DNA of 64,000 nucleotides from contig CAMCRF010000002.1 of assembly GCA_945877235.1 (NCBI GenBank), forward strand, positions 62,001-126,000, written 5' to 3'. This document shows positions 27,931 through 37,564 of the stretch, piece by piece. The position numbers and the translations under genes are program-made. The first letter of the stretch is position 1, and the number at the start of each line of letters is the position of its first letter. Below the pieces are notes generated by a model. That model was not told where the DNA came from. It made no database searches and worked only from the letters and a program-made list of their open reading frames with translations. Origin of the DNA: Bordetella parapertussis. GTDB lineage: Bacteria > Pseudomonadota > Gammaproteobacteria > Burkholderiales > Burkholderiaceae_A.

Positions 27931-28224
27931 ATGGTCACTTTCATGAGTAAGTCGGCGGCCTCCTTCATCATGACCGACTCGGTTGCGCGCTCGGTCATTG
28001 AGGCCTCTGGCTCGGACTGGTCCGATCAGGGCATATGGCGCGTGGAGCGCCTGGAAGAGGTGCTCAACACCCTGGAGCAGAGGGCTGAGCAGTCTCGTCA
28101 AGAAGAGCGCCAGGATGGTCTTGCGCCCGGAGCGATTGCTTTTTATCAGCGATTGGCCCCGGTCCTCGAGATGCTGCGTGCTGCCCAAGCAGATCAGAAG
28201 CCAGTGGTCTGGGAGCGCAGTTGA
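27931..28224 (+). CDS. small hypothetical protein
   Basis: 97 residues from ATG 27931; ATG 27943 and 27970 are alternatives. It fills the only stretch between the lipoprotein gene and metH that lacks a minus-strand gene. Third codon positions are mostly G or C, as in the neighbours, which favours real coding. The middle is helical and charged (RVERLEEVLNTLEQRAEQSRQEER), followed by IAFYQRLAPVLEMLRAAQ. No membrane segment or known domain is seen. It begins 24 bp from the divergent lipoprotein start and ends one base before the metH stop. Confidence 0.6.
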   Translation: MVTFMSKSAASFIMTDSVARSVIEASGSDWSDQGIWRVERLEEVLNTLEQRAEQSRQEERQDGLAPGAIAFYQRLAPVLEMLRAAQADQKPVVWERS

Positions 28225-28225
28225 A

Positions 28226-31200
28226 CTAGAGCAACGGCGCAAGCCGTTGACGTGCCTCAGACTCGGTCACCTTGGCACGCTGGCAGTAGTCCTCCAGCTG
28301 ATCGGTCCCGATGGGCCCGACATTAAAGTATGTGGCCTCAGGTCTCCAGAAATAGAAGCCACTCACCGATGAAGCGGGAATCATGGCGAGGCTTTCAGTC
28401 AGCGCGAGCCCAACCTCACCTGCATCGAGCAGCGCAAAGAGCTCGGCTTTGATGCTGTGGTCAGGGCAGGCGGGGTACCCTGGCGCTGGCCGAATGCCCT
28501 GATAACGCTCTTGAATCAGTGCTTCAGGGCTGAGAGATTCGTCGGCGGCATAGCCCCAGAATTCTGTTCGCACGCGCAGATGGAGTTGTTCGGCAAAGGC
28601 CTCTGCGAAACGATCTGCAAGGGCCTTGACCATGATGGCGTTGTAGTCATCTCCAGCCCGCTCGTAGTCTTGAGAGAGGCTCTCTGCTCCGTGAACGCAG
28701 ACCGCGAAGCAGCCCATGTAATCACGCAGCTCCGCTTCGCGAGGTGCGACGAAGTCGGCCAGTGATTTGTTGGCCGTTCCCTCGGGCTTCTCGGTCTGTT
28801 GACGCAGCCCTACCCAGTGGAGCGCTGGCTCGGTAAGCGCCTCGTCCCTATACACAGTAATGTCCTCAGGACCGGTTCGACGTGCGGGCAGCAACGCGAC
28901 CACAGCATGTGCAACCAGCCTGCGCTCTTTGAGCAGGCGCTCGAGCATGGCCTGGGCGTCGCCGAATACAGCGCGTGCCTGTTCACCAACAATGGTGTCG
29001 GTGAGGATGGCCGGATAGGGCCCAGCGAGGTCCCATGTCTGAAAGAAAGGCGTCCAGTCGATGAAAGGCACGAGCGCCTCGAGTGACTGCAGGCGAATGA
29101 CCTGTCGTCCGAGCTGTCGTGGCGTGGGTGCATCTGCGGTGAACGCGAGAGACTGTGACTGGGCGCGTGCCTTGCCTAGGCTGAGCATTGGCGTAGCCTG
29201 ACGTGCCGCATGCCGGGCGCGCAGGGTTTCATATTCGGCCAGATGAGCCGCGAGGAATGTGCTCTTTTGCTGTGCATCGCTCGTTAAGGATTGCGCGACA
29301 GGTACCGATCGAGAGGCATCTGGAACCCAGATCACAGGCCCGGAATAGTGGGGGGCAATCTTCACGGCGGTGTGAACGCGTGAGGTTGTTGCGCCCCCAA
29401 TGAGCAGGGGGATCTGTCGGCTGCGGCACCAGTCGTCACGCTCCATCTCTCTTGCGACGTGAGCCATCTCTTCAAGTGAGGGCGTGATCAGGCCCGACAG
29501 ACCAATGAGGTCAGCATTGTGTTCGCGAGCGGTGGCAAGAATCTGCTGTGCAGGGACCATGACTCCCATGTTGATGACATCGAAGTTGTTGCACTGGAGC
29601 ACCACAGAGACAATGTTTTTGCCGATATCGTGTACGTCTCCTTTGACTGTGGCGAGCACCATCTTGCCCCGGGCTTGTACCTGTCCGCTTGCCGCCTGCT
29701 CGGCCTCGATGAAGGGCACGAGGTGGGCCACGGCAGCTTTCATCACTCGTGCCGATTTGACGACCTGAGGCAGGAACATCTTGCCCTCAGCAAAGAGGTC
29801 GCCCACGACGTTCATGCCCGACATCAGGGGGCCCTCAATGACCTCGATTGGTCGTCCACCCGCCTCGAGAATCGCCAGTCGAACGGCCTCGGTGTCTTCC
29901 ACAATAAATTCGGTGAGTCCGTGGACCAAGGCGTGCTCGAGTCGCTTCTCAACCCCAAGCTGGCGCCAGGCGAGCTGCTCAACTGCGCGGGCCTCACCAC
30001 CTTGCAGGCTTGGGGCCAGGGCAATCATTCGCTCTGTAGCGTCGGGACGGCGATCAAGGACGATGTCTTCGACATGTTCGCGCAGGATTGGATCGAGGTC
30101 CTCGTAGACTCCGAGCTGACCCGCGTTGACAATCCCCATGGTGAGGCCGGCGCGCACCGCGTGATACAGGAATACCGTGTGAATGGCTTCACGCGCTCGG
30201 TCATTGCCCCGGAATGAGAAGCTGACGTTAGAGACACCCCCGGAGATTCGCGCATGGGGGAGGTGCTCTCGAATCCAGCGAGTTGCCTCAATGAAGTCTA
30301 TGGCGTAGCGGTTGTGGGCATCAATGCCCGTGGCGATCGCAAATATGTTGGGATCAAAAATGATGTCTTCGGGCGGGAACTCAACCACGGTCGTGAGCAG
30401 GTCGTACGCCCGCTGGCAGATCGATTTGCGACGCTCGAGGCTATCGGCTTGTCCGGCCTCATCGAAGGCCATGACAACGGCAGCCGCCCCGTAGCGCTTG
30501 CAGAGCTGAGCTTGACGCAGGAATTCAGCCTCGCCCTCTTTGAGCGAGATGGAATTGACAATCGCCTTGCCTTGAACACATTTGAGACCCGCCTCGATAA
30601 CCTCCCATTTTGAGGAGTCGATCATGATGGGCACCCGAGAGATGTCTGGCTCGGAGGCAATGAGGTTGAGGAATCGGGTCATGGCGGCCTTGGAGTCCAG
30701 CATGGCCTCGTCCATGTTGACGTCGATGACCTGCGCGCCGTTCTCCACCTGTTGACGGGCGACTGCAACGGCCTGCTCAAAGTCTCCGTTCAGGATGAGC
30801 TTGGCAAACTGCCGCGAGCCCGTGACATTGGTCCGCTCACCCACGTTCACAAAAAATGAGTCTTCGTCGATATTGAAGGGCTCAAGACCAGAGAGTCGGG
30901 TCTTTACAGGAGGGCTTGGAAGGATGCGGGGGCTCAGTGTGGAGACAGCCTGGGCGATCGCCTGTATGTGCTCTGGGGTGGTACCGCAGCACCCGCCAAC
31001 GACATTGACCCAGCCCGACTCCGCGAAGGCCTTGAGCAGTCCGGAGGTGATGGGGGGTGTCTCGTCAAACCCGGTGGGCGCCATCGGATTGGGCAGGCCG
31101 GCATTCGGGTAGACGCAGATGGCGGTGTCGGCAAGTTTGGCAAGCTCCTGGACATACGGCCGCATGAGCGCTGCGCCCATTGCGCAATTCAGGCCGACGG

Positions 31201-31984
31201 TGATGGGCTTGGCGTGTCGAACGCTATTCCAGAATGCTTCCACAGTCTGACCACTGAGTACGCGGCCAGAAGCATCGGTGACTGTGCCCGAAATCATGAC
31301 TGGCCAACGTTGCTGCCGTCGCTCGAAGACCTCATCGCAGGCAAAGAGTGCTGCCTTCGCGTTGAGGGTGTCAAAGATGGTTTCGACGAGCAAGAGGTCT
31401 ACGCCGCCGTCGAGCAGCGCTTCGATCTGTTCGCCATAGGCCACAACGAGTTCATCAAAATTAACGTTGCGTGCGCCAGGGTCATTGACATCCGGGGAGA
31501 TGGAGGCGGTTCGGGGCGTGGGCCCGATCGCTCCGGCAACCCAACGGGGGTGGTCAGCGCTGGAGTGGGCATCGCGCGCAGCACAGGCCAGCCGAGCCGA
31601 GGCAAGGTTCATCTCCCTCGCAAGCGCCTCAAGCCCGTAGTCGGCCTGCGCAATCGAGGTTGCCCCAAACGTGTTGGTCTCGATGAAATCTGCGCCCGCT
31701 GCAAGGTATTGAGCATGGATGGATTCAATGGCCGCGGGCTGCGTGAGCGAGAGGAGTTCGTTGTTGCCTTTAACCTCAATCCCTCGGCCTAGAGCGCCGT
31801 TGAGTGCGTCAAGCGCCGGTCCTTTCAGTGCAACGCCTTGCTCTCCGAGCGTGCCTCGGTAGTGGGCTTCGGTAAAACCCAGCTGTTGAATCATGGTGCC
31901 CATAGCACCATCGATCACCAGAATGCGGTGATGAAGTGCGCGCGTGATGGCGTCAAAGCTGGGTGATCGAGCGAGTCTGGTCAA
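28226..31984 (-). CDS. metH: cobalamin-dependent methionine synthase
   Basis: Transfers a methyl group from methyl-THF through cobalamin to homocysteine. It is full length at 1252 residues with all four modules in order. The homocysteine domain has zinc ligands Cys267, Cys332 and Cys333 (GLNCAMG, GGCCGTT). The folate domain contains [19 protein letters not shown]. The cobalamin domain has His785 in [10 protein letters not shown]. The C-terminal activation domain has [13 protein letters not shown] and GYPACPDH. It is last in a run beginning at mreB. No cobalamin riboswitch is visible in the 8-bp gap before it. Confidence 0.97.
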   Translation of the reverse strand: MTRLARSPSFDAITRALHHRILVIDGAMGTMIQQLGFTEAHYRGTLGEQGVALKGPALDALNGALGRGIEVKGNNELLSLTQPAAIESIHAQYLAAGADFIETNTFGATSIAQADYGLEALAREMNLASARLACAARDAHSSADHPRWVAGAIGPTPRTASISPDVNDPGARNVNFDELVVAYGEQIEALLDGGVDLLLVETIFDTLNAKAALFACDEVFERRQQRWPVMISGTVTDASGRVLSGQTVEAFWNSVRHAKPITVGLNCAMGAALMRPYVQELAKLADTAICVYPNAGLPNPMAPTGFDETPPITSGLLKAFAESGWVNVVGGCCGTTPEHIQAIAQAVSTLSPRILPSPPVKTRLSGLEPFNIDEDSFFVNVGERTNVTGSRQFAKLILNGDFEQAVAVARQQVENGAQVIDVNMDEAMLDSKAAMTRFLNLIASEPDISRVPIMIDSSKWEVIEAGLKCVQGKAIVNSISLKEGEAEFLRQAQLCKRYGAAAVVMAFDEAGQADSLERRKSICQRAYDLLTTVVEFPPEDIIFDPNIFAIATGIDAHNRYAIDFIEATRWIREHLPHARISGGVSNVSFSFRGNDRAREAIHTVFLYHAVRAGLTMGIVNAGQLGVYEDLDPILREHVEDIVLDRRPDATERMIALAPSLQGGEARAVEQLAWRQLGVEKRLEHALVHGLTEFIVEDTEAVRLAILEAGGRPIEVIEGPLMSGMNVVGDLFAEGKMFLPQVVKSARVMKAAVAHLVPFIEAEQAASGQVQARGKMVLATVKGDVHDIGKNIVSVVLQCNNFDVINMGVMVPAQQILATAREHNADLIGLSGLITPSLEEMAHVAREMERDDWCRSRQIPLLIGGATTSRVHTAVKIAPHYSGPVIWVPDASRSVPVAQSLTSDAQQKSTFLAAHLAEYETLRARHAARQATPMLSLGKARAQSQSLAFTADAPTPRQLGRQVIRLQSLEALVPFIDWTPFFQTWDLAGPYPAILTDTIVGEQARAVFGDAQAMLERLLKERRLVAHAVVALLPARRTGPEDITVYRDEALTEPALHWVGLRQQTEKPEGTANKSLADFVAPREAELRDYMGCFAVCVHGAESLSQDYERAGDDYNAIMVKALADRFAEAFAEQLHLRVRTEFWGYAADESLSPEALIQERYQGIRPAPGYPACPDHSIKAELFALLDAGEVGLALTESLAMIPASSVSGFYFWRPEATYFNVGPIGTDQLEDYCQRAKVTESEARQRLAPLL

Positions 31985-31992
31985 GCCTTCGA

Positions 31993-32937
31993 TTATAGAC
32001 GGTCAAGCCAGCAGACCAGTCCGTCGGCATTGAGGCGAAGATCGAGGCCAATCAGGTCCTCTAGCATGTCATCTGGGCAGGCAACGCCGTGCGCGCGAGC
32101 CGCGTTAAAGAGGTGTGCTCTGAGCTCTTGGTAAATGGCGCTTGAACGTTCTGGGCCGCGGTAACCGTTTCGCTGCGCAATGGCAGCGTAGACATCGACC
32201 TGCCGCAAGAGGGCCTCACCGACAGCCTGAACCGCTGTGACCTGCGCGTAGTGGGTTAGGTAGACCGCTGGCGCGTCACTATGCATTACGCGACGGATGG
32301 ATGCCTGATGGGCTGGTGGGTCGAACTGGCTGGGCGAGGCGCTCACGAACGCAAAAGGGCCAAGGTCTGTGTCGAGTGCTCGGTAGGAGATCCCGTAGGT
32401 GTCGCCCGTAAAAACCCCCTTGGTTTTGTGGTCTTGGACAAAGACATGGTGACGTGCATGCCCGGGGGCATCCCAGAACTCCAAAACACGGTTTGCCAGT
32501 CGGATCTGTGTGCCCTCTGAGGTCTCGATGATGCGACTGGGATCAATTGGTCGCGGCTCACCGTACTCGCGTTGCGCCATTTCCAGGCCATAGACCTCCA
32601 CCACGGCTGCCCAGAGCCGCTCTGGGTTCACCATATGCGGTGCCCCACGGGGATGAACGGTGAGCTGCGCGTTGGGACAGAGCTCCATAAGGCGACCGGC
32701 ACCGCCAGCATGATCGAGATGGACATGGGAGAGCACAACATAGTCCACCGACTCGGGGCCTAGCCCGAGGGTCTCCAGTGCTTGCAGAACGAGTGGCGCG
32801 GCATGCTTTGTTGCTGTGTCAACGATGGCCACACGGCCCTGCTCGACGACGAGGTGAATTGCGTCGAATTGAGGACGGATGTAGCCAGAATCGATGGCAA
32901 AGATGCCATCCCCAAAGGATTGGAGGCGAGCAGTCAT
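31993..32937 (-). CDS. MBL-fold metallo-hydrolase
   Basis: 314-residue metallo-beta-lactamase-fold hydrolase. The dinuclear zinc motif [11 protein letters not shown] is near residues 70-80, followed by [10 protein letters not shown] and [10 protein letters not shown] carrying the later metal ligands. The C-terminal part is helical and unlike lactamases or glyoxalase II. The substrate is unknown. It lies 9 bp after the GMC oxidoreductase and 8 bp before metH, so one transcript is likely. Confidence 0.9.
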   Translation of the reverse strand: MTARLQSFGDGIFAIDSGYIRPQFDAIHLVVEQGRVAIVDTATKHAAPLVLQALETLGLGPESVDYVVLSHVHLDHAGGAGRLMELCPNAQLTVHPRGAPHMVNPERLWAAVVEVYGLEMAQREYGEPRPIDPSRIIETSEGTQIRLANRVLEFWDAPGHARHHVFVQDHKTKGVFTGDTYGISYRALDTDLGPFAFVSASPSQFDPPAHQASIRRVMHSDAPAVYLTHYAQVTAVQAVGEALLRQVDVYAAIAQRNGYRGPERSSAIYQELRAHLFNAARAHGVACPDDMLEDLIGLDLRLNADGLVCWLDRL

Positions 32938-32946
32938 CGCGTGATT

Positions 32947-34605
32947 CTAGATCCCAAGGTCGCTGCGTATGGATCGCGCTGCGCGCTCTGCAATCAGCAT
33001 GACAGGTGCGTTGGTGTTGCCAGAGGTAATCGTGGGCATGGCGGAGGCATCAACGACCCGCAGGTTCTCGATTCCCCGAAAGCGCAGGTCGGTATCGAGC
33101 ACTGCCCCGGGATGGCCATCATGGCCCATGGCACAGGTGCCGACTGGATGAAAAATCGTCGTCCCAAGCGCGCGAGCGGACTCAATCAGTGCTGCCTCTG
33201 AGGTGCGTTCAGGCCCGGGCAAAAGCTCCTGTGGTGAGAAGGGGCTTAGGGCTGGCATCTGCATAATCTCGCGAGTCTTGCGAAGGCCGGCGAGTGCGAC
33301 TTGTAGGTCTTCGTGTGTGCTGAGGTATTGGCAGTCGATCTTCGGAGGCTCAAGCGGATCTTGGCTCTGAACCTGGATCTCACCACGCGAGGTCGGTCGC
33401 AGGTTACAGACGGAGGGCGTGATGGCGCCAAAGGGGTGCAGGGGCTCACCGAATTTTGGCAGTGAGAGCGGCTGCAGGTGCCACTCCAGATTTGCGCTTG
33501 CTTGTCCAGGATCGCTTTTGGCAAATGCGCCAAGGGTTGAGGGCGGCATGGTCATCGGGCCTGTTCGAAACAGCAGATATTGCAGGCCCATTCCAAGTCT
33601 TGTCAGGGGATTGCGATAGAGGGTGTTGACTGTCGGTGCCCCAGTGATTCGGTAGACCGTTCGGATTTGCAAGTGATCTTGCAGATTGCGTCCCACCCCT
33701 TCAACGCAGAGTCGAGTCGGGATCTGCTGACGGGCGAGCCATTGCGCAGGTCCAACGCCAGAGTTCTGCAGCACATGGGGGCTTGAAACGGCCCCCGCCG
33801 ACAACACCACCTGCGCTCGCGCGTGGATGGTCACTCTTGTTCCTCGTTGGAGAACTTCGAGCCCAGTGGCGCGCAGCCGAGCCCCCCTCCATGCGTTTGG
33901 TGTGCGAGGATCCTGACCAGGTGCTTGGTCTTGGAGCAGCAGTTTGGTGACCTGTGCATGGGTCATGACGGTCAGGTTTGCCCGATTGCGAATGGGGTGT
34001 AGGAAGGCATCTGCCATGGACCATCGTCGGCCCCGCCTTTGGGTGACATGGAAGTAGGCACTGCCCGAGTTGTCGCCCCGGTTGAATTCTTCAATCGGCG
34101 CAATACCGGCCTGCTGCGCGGCAGCCTGCCAGGCATCGAGAATCCTCCAGCGCACGCGGGGGGCCTCCACCCGCATTTCACCTCCGGCACCGTGCCATGC
34201 ATTCTCACCGTCGAAAAAGTCCTCCAGGGACTTATAAATCGCAAGCGTGTCACCGGCCCATCTCCAGCGATCATCGCGCGTGGCGTCTGCCCACTGATCG
34301 TAATCACTCGCTTGGCCCCGCATGTAGATCATTGCATTGATGGAGGAGCAGCCACCAAGCACCCGACCTCTCGCATAGTGGATGCTTCTGCCATTGAGTC
34401 CAGGGTCGGGCTCTGTCTTGAAACACCAGTCAGTTCTTGGGTTGGCAATGGTGTAGAGATAACCCACAGGGATCTTGATCCAGTGCCAGTCGTCTTCACC
34501 GCCCGCCTCAACGAGAAGCACGCGGTGTTGAGGGTTCGCGCTGAGCCGGTTGGCCAGTAGGCAGCCTGCACTGCCAGCCCCCACGATGACGCTGTCAAAC
34601 TCCAT
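32947..34605 (-). CDS. GMC-family FAD-dependent alcohol/choline dehydrogenase
   Basis: 552 residues from ATG 34605. The FAD-binding start is FDSVIVGAGSAGCLLANRLS, and the second signature is ARGRVLGGCSSINAMIYMRG. The catalytic C-terminus has the expected histidine in IFHPVGTCAMG and asparagine in SGNTNAPVMLIAE. Overall pattern is close to AlkJ-like aliphatic alcohol dehydrogenases or choline dehydrogenase; the alcohol is not predictable. The start overlaps the aceK stop by 11 bp. Confidence 0.92.
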   Translation of the reverse strand: MEFDSVIVGAGSAGCLLANRLSANPQHRVLLVEAGGEDDWHWIKIPVGYLYTIANPRTDWCFKTEPDPGLNGRSIHYARGRVLGGCSSINAMIYMRGQASDYDQWADATRDDRWRWAGDTLAIYKSLEDFFDGENAWHGAGGEMRVEAPRVRWRILDAWQAAAQQAGIAPIEEFNRGDNSGSAYFHVTQRRGRRWSMADAFLHPIRNRANLTVMTHAQVTKLLLQDQAPGQDPRTPNAWRGARLRATGLEVLQRGTRVTIHARAQVVLSAGAVSSPHVLQNSGVGPAQWLARQQIPTRLCVEGVGRNLQDHLQIRTVYRITGAPTVNTLYRNPLTRLGMGLQYLLFRTGPMTMPPSTLGAFAKSDPGQASANLEWHLQPLSLPKFGEPLHPFGAITPSVCNLRPTSRGEIQVQSQDPLEPPKIDCQYLSTHEDLQVALAGLRKTREIMQMPALSPFSPQELLPGPERTSEAALIESARALGTTIFHPVGTCAMGHDGHPGAVLDTDLRFRGIENLRVVDASAMPTITSGNTNAPVMLIAERAARSIRSDLGI

Positions 34606-36352
34606 GCAGATCCGGTCGGTTTTTGAATCGAAGCTCTTCCGGGTAGGGGAAGACATCGTCGAGCAGGCCGCTCTCAATGCGCTTTTTCTGGTCTGCCCAA
34701 GTCTGATGATGGAGCAGATCTGCGTGGTAGCGCATGAAAGGTGCTCTCAGTCGCGGCTGTCCCAACAGGAAGGTTTCAAACTCTTCGGGAAATACATCGT
34801 TCGGTCCAATGGTGTACCAGGGTTCGCTGGCCATCTCGTCCTCGGGTGTGCGCGGCAGCGGAATCTTTCGGAAGTTGCACTCGGTCATGTATTGAATCTC
34901 GTCATAGTCATAGAAGACGACGCGACGATGTCGGGTCATGCCGAAATTCTTGTAGAGCATATCGCCAGGGAAGATGTTGGCGGCCATGAGCTGTCGAATG
35001 GCGTCTCCATATTCGCGCACGGCATGGTCAGTCTCCTGCTCTGTGGCGTGTTCCAGATATAAGTTAAGCGGCACCATGCGTCGCTCAATGTAGACATGTC
35101 GAATGATGATGCGCCTGCCTTCGATATGCACCATGCTGGGAGCCATTTCTTGGAGCCGCTCAAGCAAAGCGGGGGCAAAACGGTCAAGCGGAAAATCGAC
35201 GTTTGAGTATTCCCAGGTGTCGGCCATGCGCCCTGCCCGATCATGCAGTTTCACCAGCTGGTACTTGCTTGCAATATGCTCCCTGCTGACATCCTTCGCA
35301 CGCTTGTCTTTGATTACTTTGAAGACATAAGGGTATGAAGGAAGGGTAAACACGAGCATCACCAGACCCTCAATGCCCGCGGCCAGGCAGAACTGATCGT
35401 TCGAGTGTCTGAGATGGTGGAGGTAGTCTCGGTAGAAGAGCGTCTTGCCTTGCTTTTGCAGCCCCAACATGGTGTAGAGCTCGCTCTTGGGCTTGTTGGG
35501 CATGATGGCACGCAGGAATTGAACATAGGCCGATGGCACTTCCATATCCACCATGAAGTAGGCCCGCGCAAAAGAGAAGAGGACCGAGATCTGCTCTGGG
35601 TCGAACATGACGGTGTCGATCCGAAGTCGACCTTCTCGAGACCGAAGAATCGGAGCCGCGAAGCCAATGGGCTCGCCATCATTCATGATCCGCCCAATGA
35701 GATAGGCGCCCTTGTTGCGATAAAAGAGGGACCGCAAGACGTGGATCTGCAGGTCACTGCTGGCGTTAAAGGGTCGGGTGAGATCTTTACAGGCGGCCTT
35801 CAGGACATACCGAAGGTCGCGGTCAATGTCCTCCCATGGGCAGGCCATGCCCAGATCGACGGCAATGTCATGCAGGCAGCCCTGAATGCCGCGCGTATGT
35901 GGGTAGTAGATTCGATAAGAGGGCGGCTCACTGTCGAGGTAGTCGGTCGATACTGCGGGTCGCACGAACAGTGTCTCGTTGTGAATGTAAGCCTTCGAGA
36001 GCAAGCGTGTGGTGACTGAATTGAAGAAAGTCTCGGCGAGTTCGGGCTGGCGGTGGTCTGTGAGTAGCATGATGTAGGCGCGTTTGACTTCCGCCCAGAT
36101 CTGCTGATCGGATATTGACTCGGAGAACAAGCTCGAGAGTTGGTCACAGGCCTCCCGCACACGCTGATCATAGAAGGCAATACGCTCTCGGGCCAGGCCA
36201 CGAATGGCCTGAAAATCACCGGATTCAAATCGAGATTTGGCTTGCTGTGCGTTGTAGCGAAAGAGCCCGTAATGCCGATCGAACCCCTCCAAAATGACCC
36301 GTGCAATTGCATGTGCTGCATGTGCTGCGTGTGCTGGACTGGGCTTACTCAT
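34595..36352 (-). CDS. aceK: isocitrate dehydrogenase kinase/phosphatase
   Basis: Bifunctional enzyme that phosphorylates and dephosphorylates isocitrate dehydrogenase, controlling flow into the glyoxylate bypass. It has 585 residues, normal for the family. Conserved segments are the ATP-site lysine region FKVIKDKRAKDVSREHI, GDMLYKNFGMTRH, FYDYDEIQYMTECNFR and the C-terminal DLLHHQTWADQKKRI. Its usual partners aceA and aceB are not in the window. It lies 21 bp after rodA and overlaps the GMC gene. The N-terminus contains a short in-frame Ala-His repeat. Confidence 0.96.
   Translation of the reverse strand: MSKPSPAHAAHAAHAIARVILEGFDRHYGLFRYNAQQAKSRFESGDFQAIRGLARERIAFYDQRVREACDQLSSLFSESISDQQIWAEVKRAYIMLLTDHRQPELAETFFNSVTTRLLSKAYIHNETLFVRPAVSTDYLDSEPPSYRIYYPHTRGIQGCLHDIAVDLGMACPWEDIDRDLRYVLKAACKDLTRPFNASSDLQIHVLRSLFYRNKGAYLIGRIMNDGEPIGFAAPILRSREGRLRIDTVMFDPEQISVLFSFARAYFMVDMEVPSAYVQFLRAIMPNKPKSELYTMLGLQKQGKTLFYRDYLHHLRHSNDQFCLAAGIEGLVMLVFTLPSYPYVFKVIKDKRAKDVSREHIASKYQLVKLHDRAGRMADTWEYSNVDFPLDRFAPALLERLQEMAPSMVHIEGRRIIIRHVYIERRMVPLNLYLEHATEQETDHAVREYGDAIRQLMAANIFPGDMLYKNFGMTRHRRVVFYDYDEIQYMTECNFRKIPLPRTPEDEMASEPWYTIGPNDVFPEEFETFLLGQPRLRAPFMRYHADLLHHQTWADQKKRIESGLLDDVFPYPEELRFKNRPDLHGV
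36311..36337. repeat. 9-bp tandem repeat at the aceK N-terminus
   Basis: Three units of 9 bp (ATGTGCTGC, ATGTGCTGC, GTGTGCTGG on the plus strand) encode the Ala-His-Ala repeat near residues 6-14 of AceK. Since the unit is three codons, changes in copy number would keep the frame. Confidence 0.75.
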
Positions 36353-36373
36353 GGGTACCCTTTTTGAGCGCAG

Positions 36374-37564
36374 TTAACGTTGCAGGGAGAAGCCTTGAGT
36401 GACGCGAGATCGGTCGCGCGCAATACTGAAAATCAGGCCAATACCCACACCCAGTGTGACCATCGCGGTGCCGCCATACGACATAAAGGGCAGGGGTACG
36501 CCGACGACGGGCAAGACGCCCACGACCATGCCGAGGTTAACAAAGGCGTAGGTAAAAATGACCAGCGAAAGGCTGCCTGCGAGCAGTCGACTGAAAAGCG
36601 TGGGAGCGCCGATGGCAATCCAGAGGCCACGACCAATCAGTCCCAGGTAGAGCGCAACGAGCAAAAGGGCCCCGAGAAAGCCAAACTCCTCGGCATATCC
36701 AGCAAAAATAAAATCGGTCGCACGCTCGGGGATGAACTCGAGCTGGGTCTGCGTACCCTGCAACCAGCCCTTGCCGACAAGTCCCCCAGATCCGACTGCG
36801 ATCATGGATTGGAGAATATGGAACCCTTTGCCCAGAGGATCGCGCATGGGGTCAAGCAACGTACACACCCGCTGGCGTTGATATTCTCGAAAACCTGGCC
36901 AGTCCACGCCGGTTGCGCAGGCTGCATCCCCGAAGCTCACCAGCAGGGTAATGGCCAAAAGCAATGCACCACTCACCCAGAGAATGAGCTTCCATGGAAG
37001 GCCGGCGAGATAGAGCACGAAGACTCCCGAGCCCAGCACCAAGATCGCGGTCCCCAGATCGGGCTGCTTCAGAATCAGCACCACGGGAAACGTCAGCAGG
37101 GCAATGGCAATGGTCCACCCTGTCCAGCTCCTCAAACCCTCTTGCTTGTGCACGAACCACGCCAACATGAGTGGCATGGCGATTTTCATGATTTCAGAGG
37201 GCTGGATGCGGGCAATGCCGAGGTCCAGCCACCGGGTTGCGCCTTTGGCGGTGAAGCCAAAGAGTTCAACAAGCACGAGCAGAACCAGACCCACGCTATA
37301 GAGTGGAATGGCCACCCTCTGAATCTGCACAGAGGGCAGTTGCGAGAGCACGACCATGATCACAACGGCCATCCCGAGGTTGCGCAGGTGGCTCATGAAG
37401 CGTTCGGGATCGTCGTGGCTGGCACTGTAGACCGAGAAGAGGCTCACCATGATGATGCCCATCATGATCCAAAAGAGCGGTTGGTCGAGGCTCTCGAACT
37501 TGGTCCTGAGCCAATACCCCACCATCCGCCATCCAGTCTGGGCTCGTCGCTGGCTGCTGTTCAT
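36374..37564 (-). CDS. rodA: peptidoglycan glycosyltransferase RodA
   Basis: SEDS-family membrane enzyme that polymerises lipid II in the elongasome. It has 396 residues and about ten membrane helices. Recognisable motifs are AKGATRWLDLG, ILKQPDLGTAIL, VGSGGLVGKGWLQGTQTQL and LPFMSYGGTAM. The start overlaps the mrdA stop by four bases, which fits their stoichiometric partnership. aceK follows after 21 bp without a visible terminator. Confidence 0.96.
   Translation of the reverse strand: MNSSQRRAQTGWRMVGYWLRTKFESLDQPLFWIMMGIIMVSLFSVYSASHDDPERFMSHLRNLGMAVVIMVVLSQLPSVQIQRVAIPLYSVGLVLLVLVELFGFTAKGATRWLDLGIARIQPSEIMKIAMPLMLAWFVHKQEGLRSWTGWTIAIALLTFPVVLILKQPDLGTAILVLGSGVFVLYLAGLPWKLILWVSGALLLAITLLVSFGDAACATGVDWPGFREYQRQRVCTLLDPMRDPLGKGFHILQSMIAVGSGGLVGKGWLQGTQTQLEFIPERATDFIFAGYAEEFGFLGALLLVALYLGLIGRGLWIAIGAPTLFSRLLAGSLSLVIFTYAFVNLGMVVGVLPVVGVPLPFMSYGGTAMVTLGVGIGLIFSIARDRSRVTQGFSLQR

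Noticed and set aside
30968..31792. 274-codon plus-strand frame opposite metH
   Set aside because: Shadow of the MetH N-terminal domain; low-complexity Gly/Arg content and no ribosome site.
31985..31992. Cobalamin riboswitch before metH
   Set aside because: The gap is 8 bp, and no B12-box-like structure can fit.
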